Shown here piece by piece: positions 6,256 through 13,719 of a DNA stretch of 36,530 nucleotides. Position 1 is the first letter of the stretch. Each line of letters begins with the position of its first letter. This DNA comes from a virus: positions 1 to 36,530 of IMG/VR virus record IMGVR_UViG_3300030380_004523. The stretch is one strand, 5' to 3'. Position numbers and translations under genes: made by a program. The notes under the pieces are model-generated. The model did no database searches and was not told the origin of the DNA. It saw only the letters and a list, made by a program, of their open reading frames with translations.

Positions 6256-7425
6256 ATGAGTATGTATGTACCTAAAAGCGAAGAGCACAAGCACCACCTA
6301 ATCATGGAGGTTGCTCGAGCACACAACGAAGATCCTAACGCTATAAACCTCAAGTATATAATGTTTGGTCAGCTTTTTAATGGAGATGTCGCCCGCACAG
6401 CAGCAATGTCTTATGTTAGAAAGAAAAGTAATAAAGCCTGTTTATCTGCAGAAGGCCTTAAGAGCTTAATCTTTATGTCGGGCAAGTTGGCTTATGTTCG
6501 CTATATTGAGCAAAGCGCAGAACGCTGTATCATGGAAGTCAAGCGCACTGACTTTCCTGATGACATCCCACCACAGCGATTTGAGTATACTTGGGAGGAT
6601 GCTGAAAGAGCTGGTAACACTCATCAACTTAACTATAAGAAGATGCCAGCTGCTATGCTCACCGCTCGATGCTGGAGCAAGATTGCCAGAGACTATTTCC
6701 CAGACGTTGTTGGAGGATTCTACTCTGTTGAAGAGATGATGGACAGTGAGAACATGAACGACCATGAGCGCGCTATGATCTCAGCTCAGTCAATGGGTGA
6801 AGAGATCAATCTCTCTACTCGACCACAGCCACAGCGCATCACTTCAAAACCTCCACAAGCTCAACCGGCTCCACAGCCTCAACCGGCTCCACAGCAGACA
6901 GCAGTTGAAATCACGAATGATAACAGCATACCTGCAAAGCCAAAGAGCAAGCCTATTGAACAGATCCATACCCATCGAGCTACACCAAGTTCACTTGACT
7001 CATTCAAGAGTGTGCCTCAGCTGATGGAGTGGTGTGAGTGGAACTTCATACCACTTGATGAAGCTAACCAGGTAGCTCTGGCTCACAATGCACATTTTGA
7101 CAAGATGACAGAGTTTCAGCGCTCAGAGTTTTTCTACTCTTGGATTCTTCAAGGGACACTGAGAAAAGCTAACTTAAAAGCTGACTGGTGGCGTAACACA
7201 TCAGAAGCAAAGCCGGTCTTCAATGCTTTACGTCAAGAGTTCCCTGCTATCAGTGATCTATCAGATAGACTTATCGGTAAAAGCCTAGGACGCGCTGACT
7301 TTTGGGAGGCTGCAAAGGTCTCTGCTCACTTTACAGACGGGAAACTTCAGGAGGCAAAGAGGGTATTGAGCAAAGTCCTTAATGAGCCTGATATGAATGC
7401 AGCGTCTTATCTCTGCTCGATGTGA
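6256..7425 (+). CDS. RecT/Bet-like single-strand annealing protein, 389 aa
   Basis: Residues about 10-180 have the pattern of RecT/Redbeta-clan recombinases: a hydrophobic core with LSAEGLKSLIFMSGKLAYVR, a beta region, and a closing helix MLTARCWSKIARDYFPDVVGGFY followed by SVEEM. The closing helix with an FPDVxxGxYxxEE end is common in phage annealing proteins. A Pro/Gln-rich linker (about 193-217) leads to a separate C-terminal domain (about 245-389) that I do not recognise and that may bind partners such as SSB. No partner exonuclease gene was found, so it may use host nucleases or act alone at replication forks. The 3' end overlaps the convergent late gene at 7407 by 19 bases. Confidence 0.7.
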   Translation: MSMYVPKSEEHKHHLIMEVARAHNEDPNAINLKYIMFGQLFNGDVARTAAMSYVRKKSNKACLSAEGLKSLIFMSGKLAYVRYIEQSAERCIMEVKRTDFPDDIPPQRFEYTWEDAERAGNTHQLNYKKMPAAMLTARCWSKIARDYFPDVVGGFYSVEEMMDSENMNDHERAMISAQSMGEEINLSTRPQPQRITSKPPQAQPAPQPQPAPQQTAVEITNDNSIPAKPKSKPIEQIHTHRATPSSLDSFKSVPQLMEWCEWNFIPLDEANQVALAHNAHFDKMTEFQRSEFFYSWILQGTLRKANLKADWWRNTSEAKPVFNALRQEFPAISDLSDRLIGKSLGRADFWEAAKVSAHFTDGKLQEAKRVLSKVLNEPDMNAASYLCSM

Positions 7426-7649
7426 GTAAGCACAGCTTCCACTCTAGCTAAGCTCGCTTTGATGTCACTTAGATCACGCTCAATATCATTGAAGCGCTCA
7501 TCCCATCGACCGCCCCTAGCTTCAAGTGAATGAACCTGCTGTTTTAGACGCCCCATCTCCTCTGCCTGTCTAGCTGAGTCCTGAGCCCCTTTAATCACTA
7601 GGCCTACTATAGCGACAATAACGCCAATGTCTACACTTGAAAAGTCCAT
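7407..7649 (-). CDS. Small TM plus coiled-coil protein of the lysis region, 80 aa
   Basis: From the ATG at 7649 (MDFSSVDIGVIVAIVGLVIK) the protein has one N-terminal membrane helix. A heptad-like helix rich in Arg/Glu follows (GRLKQQVHSLEARGGRWDERFNDIERDLSDIKASLARVEAVL). This resembles holin-accessory or XhlA-type small proteins, although XhlA carries its TM at the C-terminus. AGGA lies upstream. It is the last gene of the late minus-strand cluster and overlaps the end of the annealing protein gene on the other strand. The longer reading from 7730 has a His-rich, unlikely N-terminus. Confidence 0.65.
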   Translation of the reverse strand: MDFSSVDIGVIVAIVGLVIKGAQDSARQAEEMGRLKQQVHSLEARGGRWDERFNDIERDLSDIKASLARVEAVLTHIEQR

Positions 7650-7654
7650 GATAG

Positions 7655-8107
7655 TCACTTCCTGATGATGATGATGGTAGTAGTGAGAATAGCGCTGAGG
7701 CCTACAAGAGACGCGCTCACCCACTTCCATTTAAAGCGCTTCTCCTCAGTCTCTGCAAGTGTGAGCTCTAAAGCATTCAGCTTGACTTTATATGAGTCAA
7801 TGATCTGCTGATCTTCTAACGTCCTCTGACTAACGATATCAGCTAAAGACTTAGCTTGATCTTTGCACGCGCTAGCAGTGGAAGTCACAGCCAGATGACA
7901 AAGACCTGGTTGATTCTGTACAGCATCTTTGACTTTTAGAAAGTCTCTAAGAGTCAGCGTCATGCAGAATCCTGTGATACTTTTACATCTCGAGCGCTCC
8001 CCTACAACAGGCTTAACATGCTCACCCATGTAAATCGTGTTAGCAGGGATCTGCTCAGGTAGCATAGGCGACAGCCAGATGATTAGGCTCAATAAACTAA
8101 TCTGCAC
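7655..8107 (-). CDS. Spanin-like envelope protein with signal sequence and C-terminal TM, 150 aa
   Basis: The GTG start at 8107 follows AAGAGGTGAT and overlaps the preceding gene. The N-terminus is a signal-like helix (ISLLSLIIWLSPML). The middle has four Cys residues and a coiled-coil helix at about 85-122 (LADIVSQRTLEDQQIIDSYK and beyond). The C-terminus is a TM helix (WVSASLVGLSAILTTTIIII) ending RK. A periplasmic coiled coil anchored at its end, next to another TM/coiled-coil gene, suggests a spanin-type role in disrupting the outer membrane. No lipobox Cys is clear, so a classic u-spanin is not proven. Confidence 0.55.
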   Translation of the reverse strand: MQISLLSLIIWLSPMLPEQIPANTIYMGEHVKPVVGERSRCKSITGFCMTLTLRDFLKVKDAVQNQPGLCHLAVTSTASACKDQAKSLADIVSQRTLEDQQIIDSYKVKLNALELTLAETEEKRFKWKWVSASLVGLSAILTTTIIIIRK

Positions 8108-8414
8108 ACATCACCTCTTGTAGATCTTGTAGTACAGCATCAACACGCTCCTGAGCTATGGCCTCACAGTTTAGAGCGCATTTACCCGCCTTAATAGATT
8201 CACACTCTACGAGCTTGAGCTGAGCGTCAATCATTTGAGTATGCACCTGATCTACCTTGACCACACATTCAGCGAGTTCCTCCTTGTGGCTCTGCTCAGA
8301 CTGTGCAGCTCCTAGGTGAATACCCCATACATAAGCACCTAGCCACGCGCCGAATATGACAGAGACAGCGCCCACATATTTAAGTGTGTCTTTTGGTATG
8401 TTGACATTGATCAT
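8097..8414 (-). CDS. Rz-like inner-membrane spanin candidate, 105 aa
   Basis: From the ATG at 8414 (GGAGG RBS, ATGA overlap with the upstream gene) the protein has a TM helix at about residues 11-32 (YVGAVSVIFGAWLGAYVWGI). A helical region with periodic Gln/Glu and five Cys residues follows (SHKEELAECVVKVDQVHTQM). An N-terminal membrane anchor with a periplasmic coiled coil is the topology of Rz-type i-spanins. Size and position next to other envelope genes agree. The high Cys content is unusual and could allow disulphide-linked dimers. Identity rests on topology only. Confidence 0.55.
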   Translation of the reverse strand: MINVNIPKDTLKYVGAVSVIFGAWLGAYVWGIHLGAAQSEQSHKEELAECVVKVDQVHTQMIDAQLKLVECESIKAGKCALNCEAIAQERVDAVLQDLQEVMCAD

Positions 8415-8911
8415 GCAAACCTCCAAATCATCAATCGTGACTGTCCACAATAATCATCATATTGAGTATCACTGACTTCAATAAGTACACCATTAATTGT
8501 CTTATACTGTAGGCCTATAATAGCCGATCCGTCACTCTCAATATAAGCTTTAGCGTGCTCACTTTTGTGTGGGTCGCCAATGGCTACGGCGCCTACTTCA
8601 CGACCTACATAGCCTAGATCAGTTCTTGAGCTACCATCCCAACTATACCAAATATACTCAGCGCCCCAAGTACCAGCTGCACCACGTTTTATCATGAGGC
8701 GAGCATCTAAATAATATTTGCCGGCTGGCAATGTCACTCTATTGTTAGTTGCATCAATCGTTAGTGTATTTGAGAATTGATCAACGACAGAGTCGTAACC
8801 TGTTGTGATTTGATAATCAATATATGTAGTCGTTGTCGTAGATTGATCATGAGTATTATTCAGTATTGCAACGCTTAATTTACCAGTCCGGATTGTAGGT
8901 CTATATGTCAC
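8411..8911 (-). CDS. Small C1q-like or jelly-roll virion protein, 166 aa (third of a tandem set)
   Basis: The GTG start at 8911 overlaps the preceding stop as GTGA and follows GGAGG. The sequence is beta-rich with NNRVTLPAGKYYLDARLMI, IWYSWDGSSR and a closing strand LMIWRFA. The TLPAGxYxLxA motif, about 100 residues of beta structure and the IWR end are shared with the gene at 9309-9746. C1q/TNF-like trimers of this kind are often found at phage tail fibre tips or on heads. A role in host binding is inferred from the position directly after the tail fibre. Confidence 0.6.
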   Translation of the reverse strand: MTYRPTIRTGKLSVAILNNTHDQSTTTTTYIDYQITTGYDSVVDQFSNTLTIDATNNRVTLPAGKYYLDARLMIKRGAAGTWGAEYIWYSWDGSSRTDLGYVGREVGAVAIGDPHKSEHAKAYIESDGSAIIGLQYKTINGVLIEVSDTQYDDYCGQSRLMIWRFA

Positions 8912-9312
8912 ACTAACCTCCAGATTCTACAGTGTGAATAATTTGTAAAATCAATATTGCCTGAGCCAATGGTGTTTACCTGATACGGTTTAATATTATC
9001 TGTAAAATCAAAAGCATACTCAGAGCTTTGAAAATAATTAGCAATCTCACCAGGTATTCTACCTCTATATCTTAGATCTGTCTCAGTAGACACGACATGA
9101 TATGCTGACGACCTACTAGTTGACCCATCGTTAGACCTTGAGTAAGTCATGAGCACAATGGACCCTGCAAAGAGCTCAGTTTTCTCACCACTCTCAGTTG
9201 TTTCCATGTCGTTAGGTACATCAAAAGGCACAGTGTTAACTGTCGCTGATGAAACAGCTGTAGCTTGAATAAAACCAAGTGCTTTTTTGGGGGATGCAGG
9301 ATTATAGCTCAT
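8908..9312 (-). CDS. Small virion-associated protein, 134 aa (second of a tandem set)
   Basis: The ATG at 9312 overlaps the preceding stop as ATGA, with GGAGAG upstream; the reading from 9336 has no RBS. The protein starts MSYNPASPKKALGFIQA and ends NYSHCRIWRLV. It is beta-rich and lacks the clear TLPAG motif of its two neighbours but shares length, position and the C-terminal IWR signature. It is probably a diverged member of the same receptor-binding or decoration set. No catalytic motif is seen. Confidence 0.55.
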   Translation of the reverse strand: MSYNPASPKKALGFIQATAVSSATVNTVPFDVPNDMETTESGEKTELFAGSIVLMTYSRSNDGSTSRSSAYHVVSTETDLRYRGRIPGEIANYFQSSEYAFDFTDNIKPYQVNTIGSGNIDFTNYSHCRIWRLV

Positions 9313-9746
9313 GATTCTCTCCAGATTACAACACATCCACCGTCATCGGTCGGTGTGCCTGATGAGGTCATTGCGGTGACAATTAGACGCACGTCAACAG
9401 CAGAGTCCGAATCAACAACAGCAAGCGCCAGATCTTTCTCTCCGATCGTGTCACCGATAACTTGAAGCTGTCCCTCTAGTCCGATAGTTTCAAAGGTTCC
9501 ACTGTTGTCTTGTTGCCAGCTCCACTTAACAACGTCAGATGTAGATGCAGCATCAATGTGGGGGGATGCTTCAAGCATATATCGACCAGCAGGCAACGTT
9601 ATGACACCAGATGACTCAGACAGAGTGATTGAACCCTCTGCATTAGACAATTGATAGACAGCATCAACGGCATACGTTGAAAGACTGAGGCCAGCGAGGT
9701 ATAAATCAAAGCTGACTTTTTCTACTAATTTATGATTAAAAGTCAT
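9309..9746 (-). CDS. Small C1q-like or jelly-roll virion protein, 145 aa (first of a tandem set)
   Basis: It begins in a TAATG overlap with the tail fibre gene stop. It contains ESSGVITLPAGRYMLEASP, a Trp-rich strand VVKWSWQQ and ends GGCVVIWRES. The SGVITLPAGRYxLxA strand pair is a frequent beginning of C1q/TNF-like domains in phage proteins. It shares this and the IWR end with the gene at 8411-8911. A fibre-tip receptor-binding or fibre-chaperoning role is likely from context. Confidence 0.6.
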   Translation of the reverse strand: MTFNHKLVEKVSFDLYLAGLSLSTYAVDAVYQLSNAEGSITLSESSGVITLPAGRYMLEASPHIDAASTSDVVKWSWQQDNSGTFETIGLEGQLQVIGDTIGEKDLALAVVDSDSAVDVRLIVTAMTSSGTPTDDGGCVVIWRES

Positions 9747-12379
9747 TAGATAATAAACCAGTTTGAGCCATCAGTGATCACTGTTACAGCCTCAAATTGG
9801 GCGTCAATACTGATGCCGGTCGCGGGCAGTACGCCATCAATCGTCTCACTACTAGGCCCTTTGAGCGTGAGGCTATATGATGAAGCAAGATTCTTAATCT
9901 GATATTTGTACCCCGCTCCACATGTAGCAGCAGCTTCGAGCACAATATCAATATTAGATGTAGGTGTGATCAAAAAGACTTCTTCAATACCAGATGATGT
10001 CGTGATCGTGTAATTTGCTCCTTGACTGCCCAACGTTGTGATCGTGGGCTTACTTCCACCACCGCCGGCCACAGCTGTATCAACATAAGCAGTAGTAGCG
10101 AGTTTAGTTGAGTTATCAGACTGACTTTGAGTTACAGCAGTAGCATTGCCTGTGAATGCAGGTGCTGCAATAGGGGCCACGTCTGTCCCAATGACTAGCC
10201 CTAACGTTGTTCGTTGAGCTGAAGCATCTGCATCATCGAGTAAAGCTCGACCGGCTGATGTTAAGCCCGTCACAGCATAGCTGTCTGATCCATCTGTATA
10301 CAGCATCTTATCTGCTGCCGTCGTTAGACTTGCGATAGATGTAAGACCTAGATCATAAGCTTGAACATTAGTACCAATGACTAACCCTAAATTAGTTCGA
10401 GCTGTGCCGGCGTTGTCTAGGTCGCTGAGGTTATTGAGTATAGCTAGCTTTGTTGTATCTGTTGTGCTTACAGTCTCCCATGTCAGTGTTCCTATAGTTG
10501 AGCCACCACCACCACCACCATTCGTAGTGAGTACTTTACCTGATGTGCCAAGATCATCAGGGAATACAAGAGTATAGTCAGCATTAGCGCTGTGTGGTGG
10601 ACTTTTGAGTTTAATCCCATGAGAGTTCTGCTCACAGTTTAGCTTTATTTGCCCTGATCCACTCGTAGCATTTCCTGAGATCGTAACTAGACCTGATCCA
10701 TCTGGAGTGAGCGTGATAGCTCTATTTGAGCTAGAGACAATCGAGCGCGATAATACATCCAGATTGCCCCCCAGCTCAGGTGATGTGTCTTGCACTACTG
10801 AAGACAGACCACCACCGGCGACCACTGCAGCCTCTACATAAGCAGTAGTTGCAATTTTGGTTGAGTCATCACCGGCGCTCTGAGTAGGGGCAGTGGGTGA
10901 GCCAGTGAATGCAGGTGATGCAATAGCAGATACATCAGTGCCAATGACTAGACCTAATGTTGCTCTCTGAGCTGTCGCATTAGCATCATCGAGTAGAGCT
11001 CGACCGGCTGACGTTAAGTCTGTTACAGCGTAAGTGTCTGAACCTGATGTATAGATCATCTTATCAGCTGCTGTAGTTAACCCGCTGATTGACGTGAGAC
11101 CTGCATCAATAGGCTGAAAATCTGTGCTCTCTGAGAGAGCTGCAGAGCCTAGGCCTAGTGTAGATCTCTGAGCTGTTGCATTAGCGTCATCGAGTAGAGC
11201 TCGACCGGCTGATGTCAAGTCAGTCACTGCATACGTATCTGATCCTGATGTATAGATCATCTTATCAGCTGCTGTTGTAAGACCTGCTATAGATGTAAGA
11301 CCTGCATCTTTAGGCTGATACGTATTGTCATCGTTAAACGTGCCTACACTAATTGTGCTCTTAGCTACATTAATAAACTGACCTGAGCCATTATGCTGAA
11401 GCAGGTTGCCAGACGCTGCACTAGTGATCGTTACATCACTAAGACCATTAAGATCAGTAGCACCGCCACTAGCTGTTACTGCAGCATCTACATATGCAGT
11501 CGTTGCGATCTTGGTTGAGTCATCACCGGCGCTCTGCGTTGGTGCAGTGGGTGAGCCAGTAAATGCAGGTGATGCAATGGCTGAGACATCAGTGCCAATG
11601 ACTAGGCCTAGCGTTGTTCTCTGAGCTGAAGCATTAGCATCATCGAGTAGAGCTCGACCGGCTGACGTCAAGTCAGTCACAGCATACGTGTCTGAACCTG
11701 ATGTATAAATCATCTTATCAGCTGCTGTCGTTAACCCACTAATTGACGTTAAGCCTGCATCAATAGGCTGAAAGTCTGTGCTTGCTGAGGTCGACGCTGT
11801 GCCGAGAGTACCAAATTTATTATCAATACCTTCAAGATGCTTCTCTATTTTGTCACTACCGGCGTTAGTGCTGTAGTTGCTCGGAGTATAATCGCCGTCA
11901 ACGTTAGTACCGTTTAGGACTACAGGACCAGTTAATGCATTAACGCTGGTGACTAGGTCAGTATTGTCGATCTTATCAATCTTACCGTTAGATACTGATC
12001 CACCCATATCATCATTAACTACAAGGTGGTCACCGGTAATCCATGCTTTACCATAAAGCGTTCCGTCCCCTTGAATGATATAGAAGTCACCTTGAACCGC
12101 GTTGCTTAGGTCAGCAGGTGAGCTTAAATAGTATTTGCCTTTGTACGTTAAACCACCAGTGACGCTTATATTAGTAAATGAGAGTGAACCACTACCATCT
12201 GTCTGCAATACTTGATTCACTGAACCATCAGCTGATGGCATGGCATAGTTACCTGCGATATTTAAACCACCAACTTGAATACTATTACCCGTCGTCGCTC
12301 CTCTACCTGTGACATCATTAAGTGTGTCTGAGCTAGCACCACCGCCGGCACTGTCCCAAGGTTTAGCTGAAATACTCAT
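9746..12379 (-). CDS. Tail fibre with internal repeats, 877 aa
   Basis: The N-terminus (about 1-200) contains VTSVNALTGPVVLNG, typical of phage fibres. The middle carries four copies of a unit of about 53 residues (DAGLTSISGLTTAADKMIY ... AQRTTLGLV) and three copies of a second unit (SPAFTGSPTAPTQSAGDDST ... ATTAYVDAAV). The C-terminus (about 790-877) is a separate beta domain ending SNWFII. Triple-stranded fibre shafts have this kind of Thr/Ala/Gly-rich repeat. It should bind the host surface. The ATG follows AGGAG. The stop overlaps the next gene as TAATG. Near-identical DNA repeats would allow copy-number change by recombination. Confidence 0.85.
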   Translation of the reverse strand: MSISAKPWDSAGGGASSDTLNDVTGRGATTGNSIQVGGLNIAGNYAMPSADGSVNQVLQTDGSGSLSFTNISVTGGLTYKGKYYLSSPADLSNAVQGDFYIIQGDGTLYGKAWITGDHLVVNDDMGGSVSNGKIDKIDNTDLVTSVNALTGPVVLNGTNVDGDYTPSNYSTNAGSDKIEKHLEGIDNKFGTLGTASTSASTDFQPIDAGLTSISGLTTAADKMIYTSGSDTYAVTDLTSAGRALLDDANASAQRTTLGLVIGTDVSAIASPAFTGSPTAPTQSAGDDSTKIATTAYVDAAVTASGGATDLNGLSDVTITSAASGNLLQHNGSGQFINVAKSTISVGTFNDDNTYQPKDAGLTSIAGLTTAADKMIYTSGSDTYAVTDLTSAGRALLDDANATAQRSTLGLGSAALSESTDFQPIDAGLTSISGLTTAADKMIYTSGSDTYAVTDLTSAGRALLDDANATAQRATLGLVIGTDVSAIASPAFTGSPTAPTQSAGDDSTKIATTAYVEAAVVAGGGLSSVVQDTSPELGGNLDVLSRSIVSSSNRAITLTPDGSGLVTISGNATSGSGQIKLNCEQNSHGIKLKSPPHSANADYTLVFPDDLGTSGKVLTTNGGGGGGSTIGTLTWETVSTTDTTKLAILNNLSDLDNAGTARTNLGLVIGTNVQAYDLGLTSIASLTTAADKMLYTDGSDSYAVTGLTSAGRALLDDADASAQRTTLGLVIGTDVAPIAAPAFTGNATAVTQSQSDNSTKLATTAYVDTAVAGGGGSKPTITTLGSQGANYTITTSSGIEEVFLITPTSNIDIVLEAAATCGAGYKYQIKNLASSYSLTLKGPSSETIDGVLPATGISIDAQFEAVTVITDGSNWFII
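10190..11773 (-). repeat. Intragenic direct repeats in the tail fibre gene
   Basis: Four units of roughly 160 bp lie at about 11608-11773, 11155-11310, 10965-11110 and 10190-10350. A longer segment of about 300 bp around 10805-11115 matches 11464-11775 at an estimated 90%. The units keep CTCGACCGGCTGA almost unchanged, and differences are mainly at third codon positions. Confidence 0.8.
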
Positions 12380-12389
12380 GATTTACTCC

Positions 12390-12776
12390 TCAAGGATTGT
12401 TGAAGCCTGCATAGATGACAAAGCTGTCAGATCCTGCTGCCTTCTTGTAAGCAATAGACGTTACATTTACGCCACCGATGAGCGCTTGAACGTCGACAGA
12501 GTATGAGCCAAGCACAGGTATGACTCCATCAGTATTGGCCACACCATCACCAGCGCCGGCAGCTGCTCGAGCTTTGAAGAACGAGACAGTCGTAGTAGAG
12601 CCTGAGACAATCTCGACGAAAGCGAACTTAAGGCCAGCGCTGAGCTGTGTACCAGTCTGAGCATCATAGAAATCAGTAGATGAAAGTGAGTGCCAATCTG
12701 TGTCATTTACAGCTGAGGCATTGTAGGCAGAGGCGTATCCACCGGCGTGGATGGGATATTGGACACCGAGTCTCAT
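12390..12776 (-). CDS. Small structural protein, 128 aa
   Basis: The ATG at 12776 overlaps the holin stop as ATGA. The protein is rich in Ala, Gly, Ser and Thr with alternating hydrophobic residues (AFVEIVSGSTTTVSFFKARA, then VIPVLGSYSVDVQALIGGVN) and ends FVIYAGFNNP. It is beta-rich and small and lies between lysis genes and the tail fibre, so a virion decoration or fibre-attachment protein is likely. I do not recognise a family. No signal peptide or membrane helix is present. Confidence 0.55.
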   Translation of the reverse strand: MRLGVQYPIHAGGYASAYNASAVNDTDWHSLSSTDFYDAQTGTQLSAGLKFAFVEIVSGSTTTVSFFKARAAAGAGDGVANTDGVIPVLGSYSVDVQALIGGVNVTSIAYKKAAGSDSFVIYAGFNNP

Positions 12777-13069
12777 GGCTTCTCCAGTGAGTCTATTGGT
12801 TGAGGTTGAGGTTGAGGTTGAGGTTGAGGTTGAGGTTGAGGTTGAGGTTGAGGTTGAGGTTGAGGTTGATCCTCTTTGCCCTTACGCTTTGATAGTACAT
12901 TACTACCAGCGTAAACGAGAAACAGAGTATCAATAAGGCCTAGGACCTCTGTGTGAGCTTTATCGAGTAGCGCGAGCAATAGACAGCATGAAAGCGTAGC
13001 GTAGAACGCCATAGCTTTACGCCCACCGGCTTTCTCTGTGGCAGTCTTTTCTGCTGACTTATCACTCAT
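12773..13069 (-). CDS. Holin-like protein with two TM helices and a (Gln-Pro)12 tail, 98 aa
   Basis: From the ATG at 13069 the protein has a charged N-terminus, TM1 at about 18-36 (KAMAFYATLSCCLLLALLD), a short turn and TM2 at about 41-59 (EVLGLIDTLFLVYAGSNVL). A basic KRKGK patch is followed by twelve Gln-Pro dipeptides (68-91). Two TM helices with a basic cytoplasmic tail immediately after an endolysin gene is the class II holin layout. The start overlaps the endolysin stop by eight bases. The Gln-Pro run comes from a pure hexanucleotide repeat, prone to length change, and is not needed for membrane insertion. Identity is by topology and context. Confidence 0.65.
   Translation of the reverse strand: MSDKSAEKTATEKAGGRKAMAFYATLSCCLLLALLDKAHTEVLGLIDTLFLVYAGSNVLSKRKGKEDQPQPQPQPQPQPQPQPQPQPQPQPIDSLEKP
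12798..12869. repeat. Hexanucleotide microsatellite (GGTTGA)12
   Basis: Twelve perfect tandem copies of GGTTGA cover 72 bp and encode (Gln-Pro)12 on the minus strand. The final Pro codon is completed as CCA outside the pure repeat. Slipped-strand mispairing would add or remove two residues without breaking the frame. Confidence 0.95.
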
Positions 13070-13718
13070 CGAAATCACCGCCGAGGAGTCTATAGACATG
13101 GGCTACTTCATCGATGTTACGCTCTCTCCTGATGACACCCTCACCATAAGAGCCATCACCTAACGTCCCATGTGCGTTACCCTCGACCGTCTTAAATGTG
13201 CCATCACAATCAGGAGCGTCAACACAGATGGTGATGTGGTCACCCTGCTTACTGCGCTTTGATGTATACACTACTACAATATCACCAGGAGCCATCCTGT
13301 CAGATTCAATGCGTCGGCTCGTATTATACCAAGTCGTGTATAATCGATAACATGAGGGAAAGATCTTCTTTCTGATGTTGATCTTCACAGCAGTCCAACA
13401 GAAGGCAGCGAAAGCGCCACACCATGCAAACTGCCCATTGGTCGTGTACTGTTTCTCCCATCCCCAACCTATACCCTGAGAAGTTCGAATGTATGTGTTG
13501 ATTCTCACATCAGGGTCAACGACATTACGCTCCCACTCGGATAGACCTCTGGCTATAGCTTCAGCGCTTCGAGGGTCGATATGTGGTGTAGGGTGATGGA
13601 GCATCCTTGGTGGCAGTGCCTCAAGATCAATAGAAGCCTGATTAAGCGCTCGATCCATACGCCTGACATCATGCTTAAGGCCTTCAATCTGTTCTTCTAG
13701 TTCTGCTTTGGTAGGCAT
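13062..13718 (-). CDS. Endolysin, CHAP-like amidase/peptidase, 218 aa
   Basis: From the ATG at 13718 the protein has an N-terminal helical part (about 1-65) and a C-terminal catalytic domain. The domain has WCGAFAAFCW (Cys100 as nucleophile), GDHITICV (His161) and a TVEGNAHG strand (Glu179/Asn181), the Cys-His-Glu/Asn order of CHAP hydrolases that cut peptidoglycan amide bonds. MAPGDIVVVY is the usual strand before the His. No signal peptide is seen, so export needs the holin encoded next. A start at 13739 is possible but its RBS is poorly placed; AGGAG serves 13718. It follows the tail hub gene and overlaps the holin gene. Confidence 0.8.
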   Translation of the reverse strand: MPTKAELEEQIEGLKHDVRRMDRALNQASIDLEALPPRMLHHPTPHIDPRSAEAIARGLSEWERNVVDPDVRINTYIRTSQGIGWGWEKQYTTNGQFAWCGAFAAFCWTAVKINIRKKIFPSCYRLYTTWYNTSRRIESDRMAPGDIVVVYTSKRSKQGDHITICVDAPDCDGTFKTVEGNAHGTLGDGSYGEGVIRRERNIDEVAHVYRLLGGDFDE

Positions 13719-13719
13719 A

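Noticed and set aside
7407-7470. Terminator between the convergent early and late transcripts
   Set aside because: Only a 5-bp AGCTT/AAGCT stem without a T-run was found, and the two genes overlap.
12751-12936. Plus-strand reading frame with a Val-Glu repeat
   Set aside because: It is the opposite-strand translation of the (GGTTGA)12 repeat in the holin gene and has no RBS or homology.
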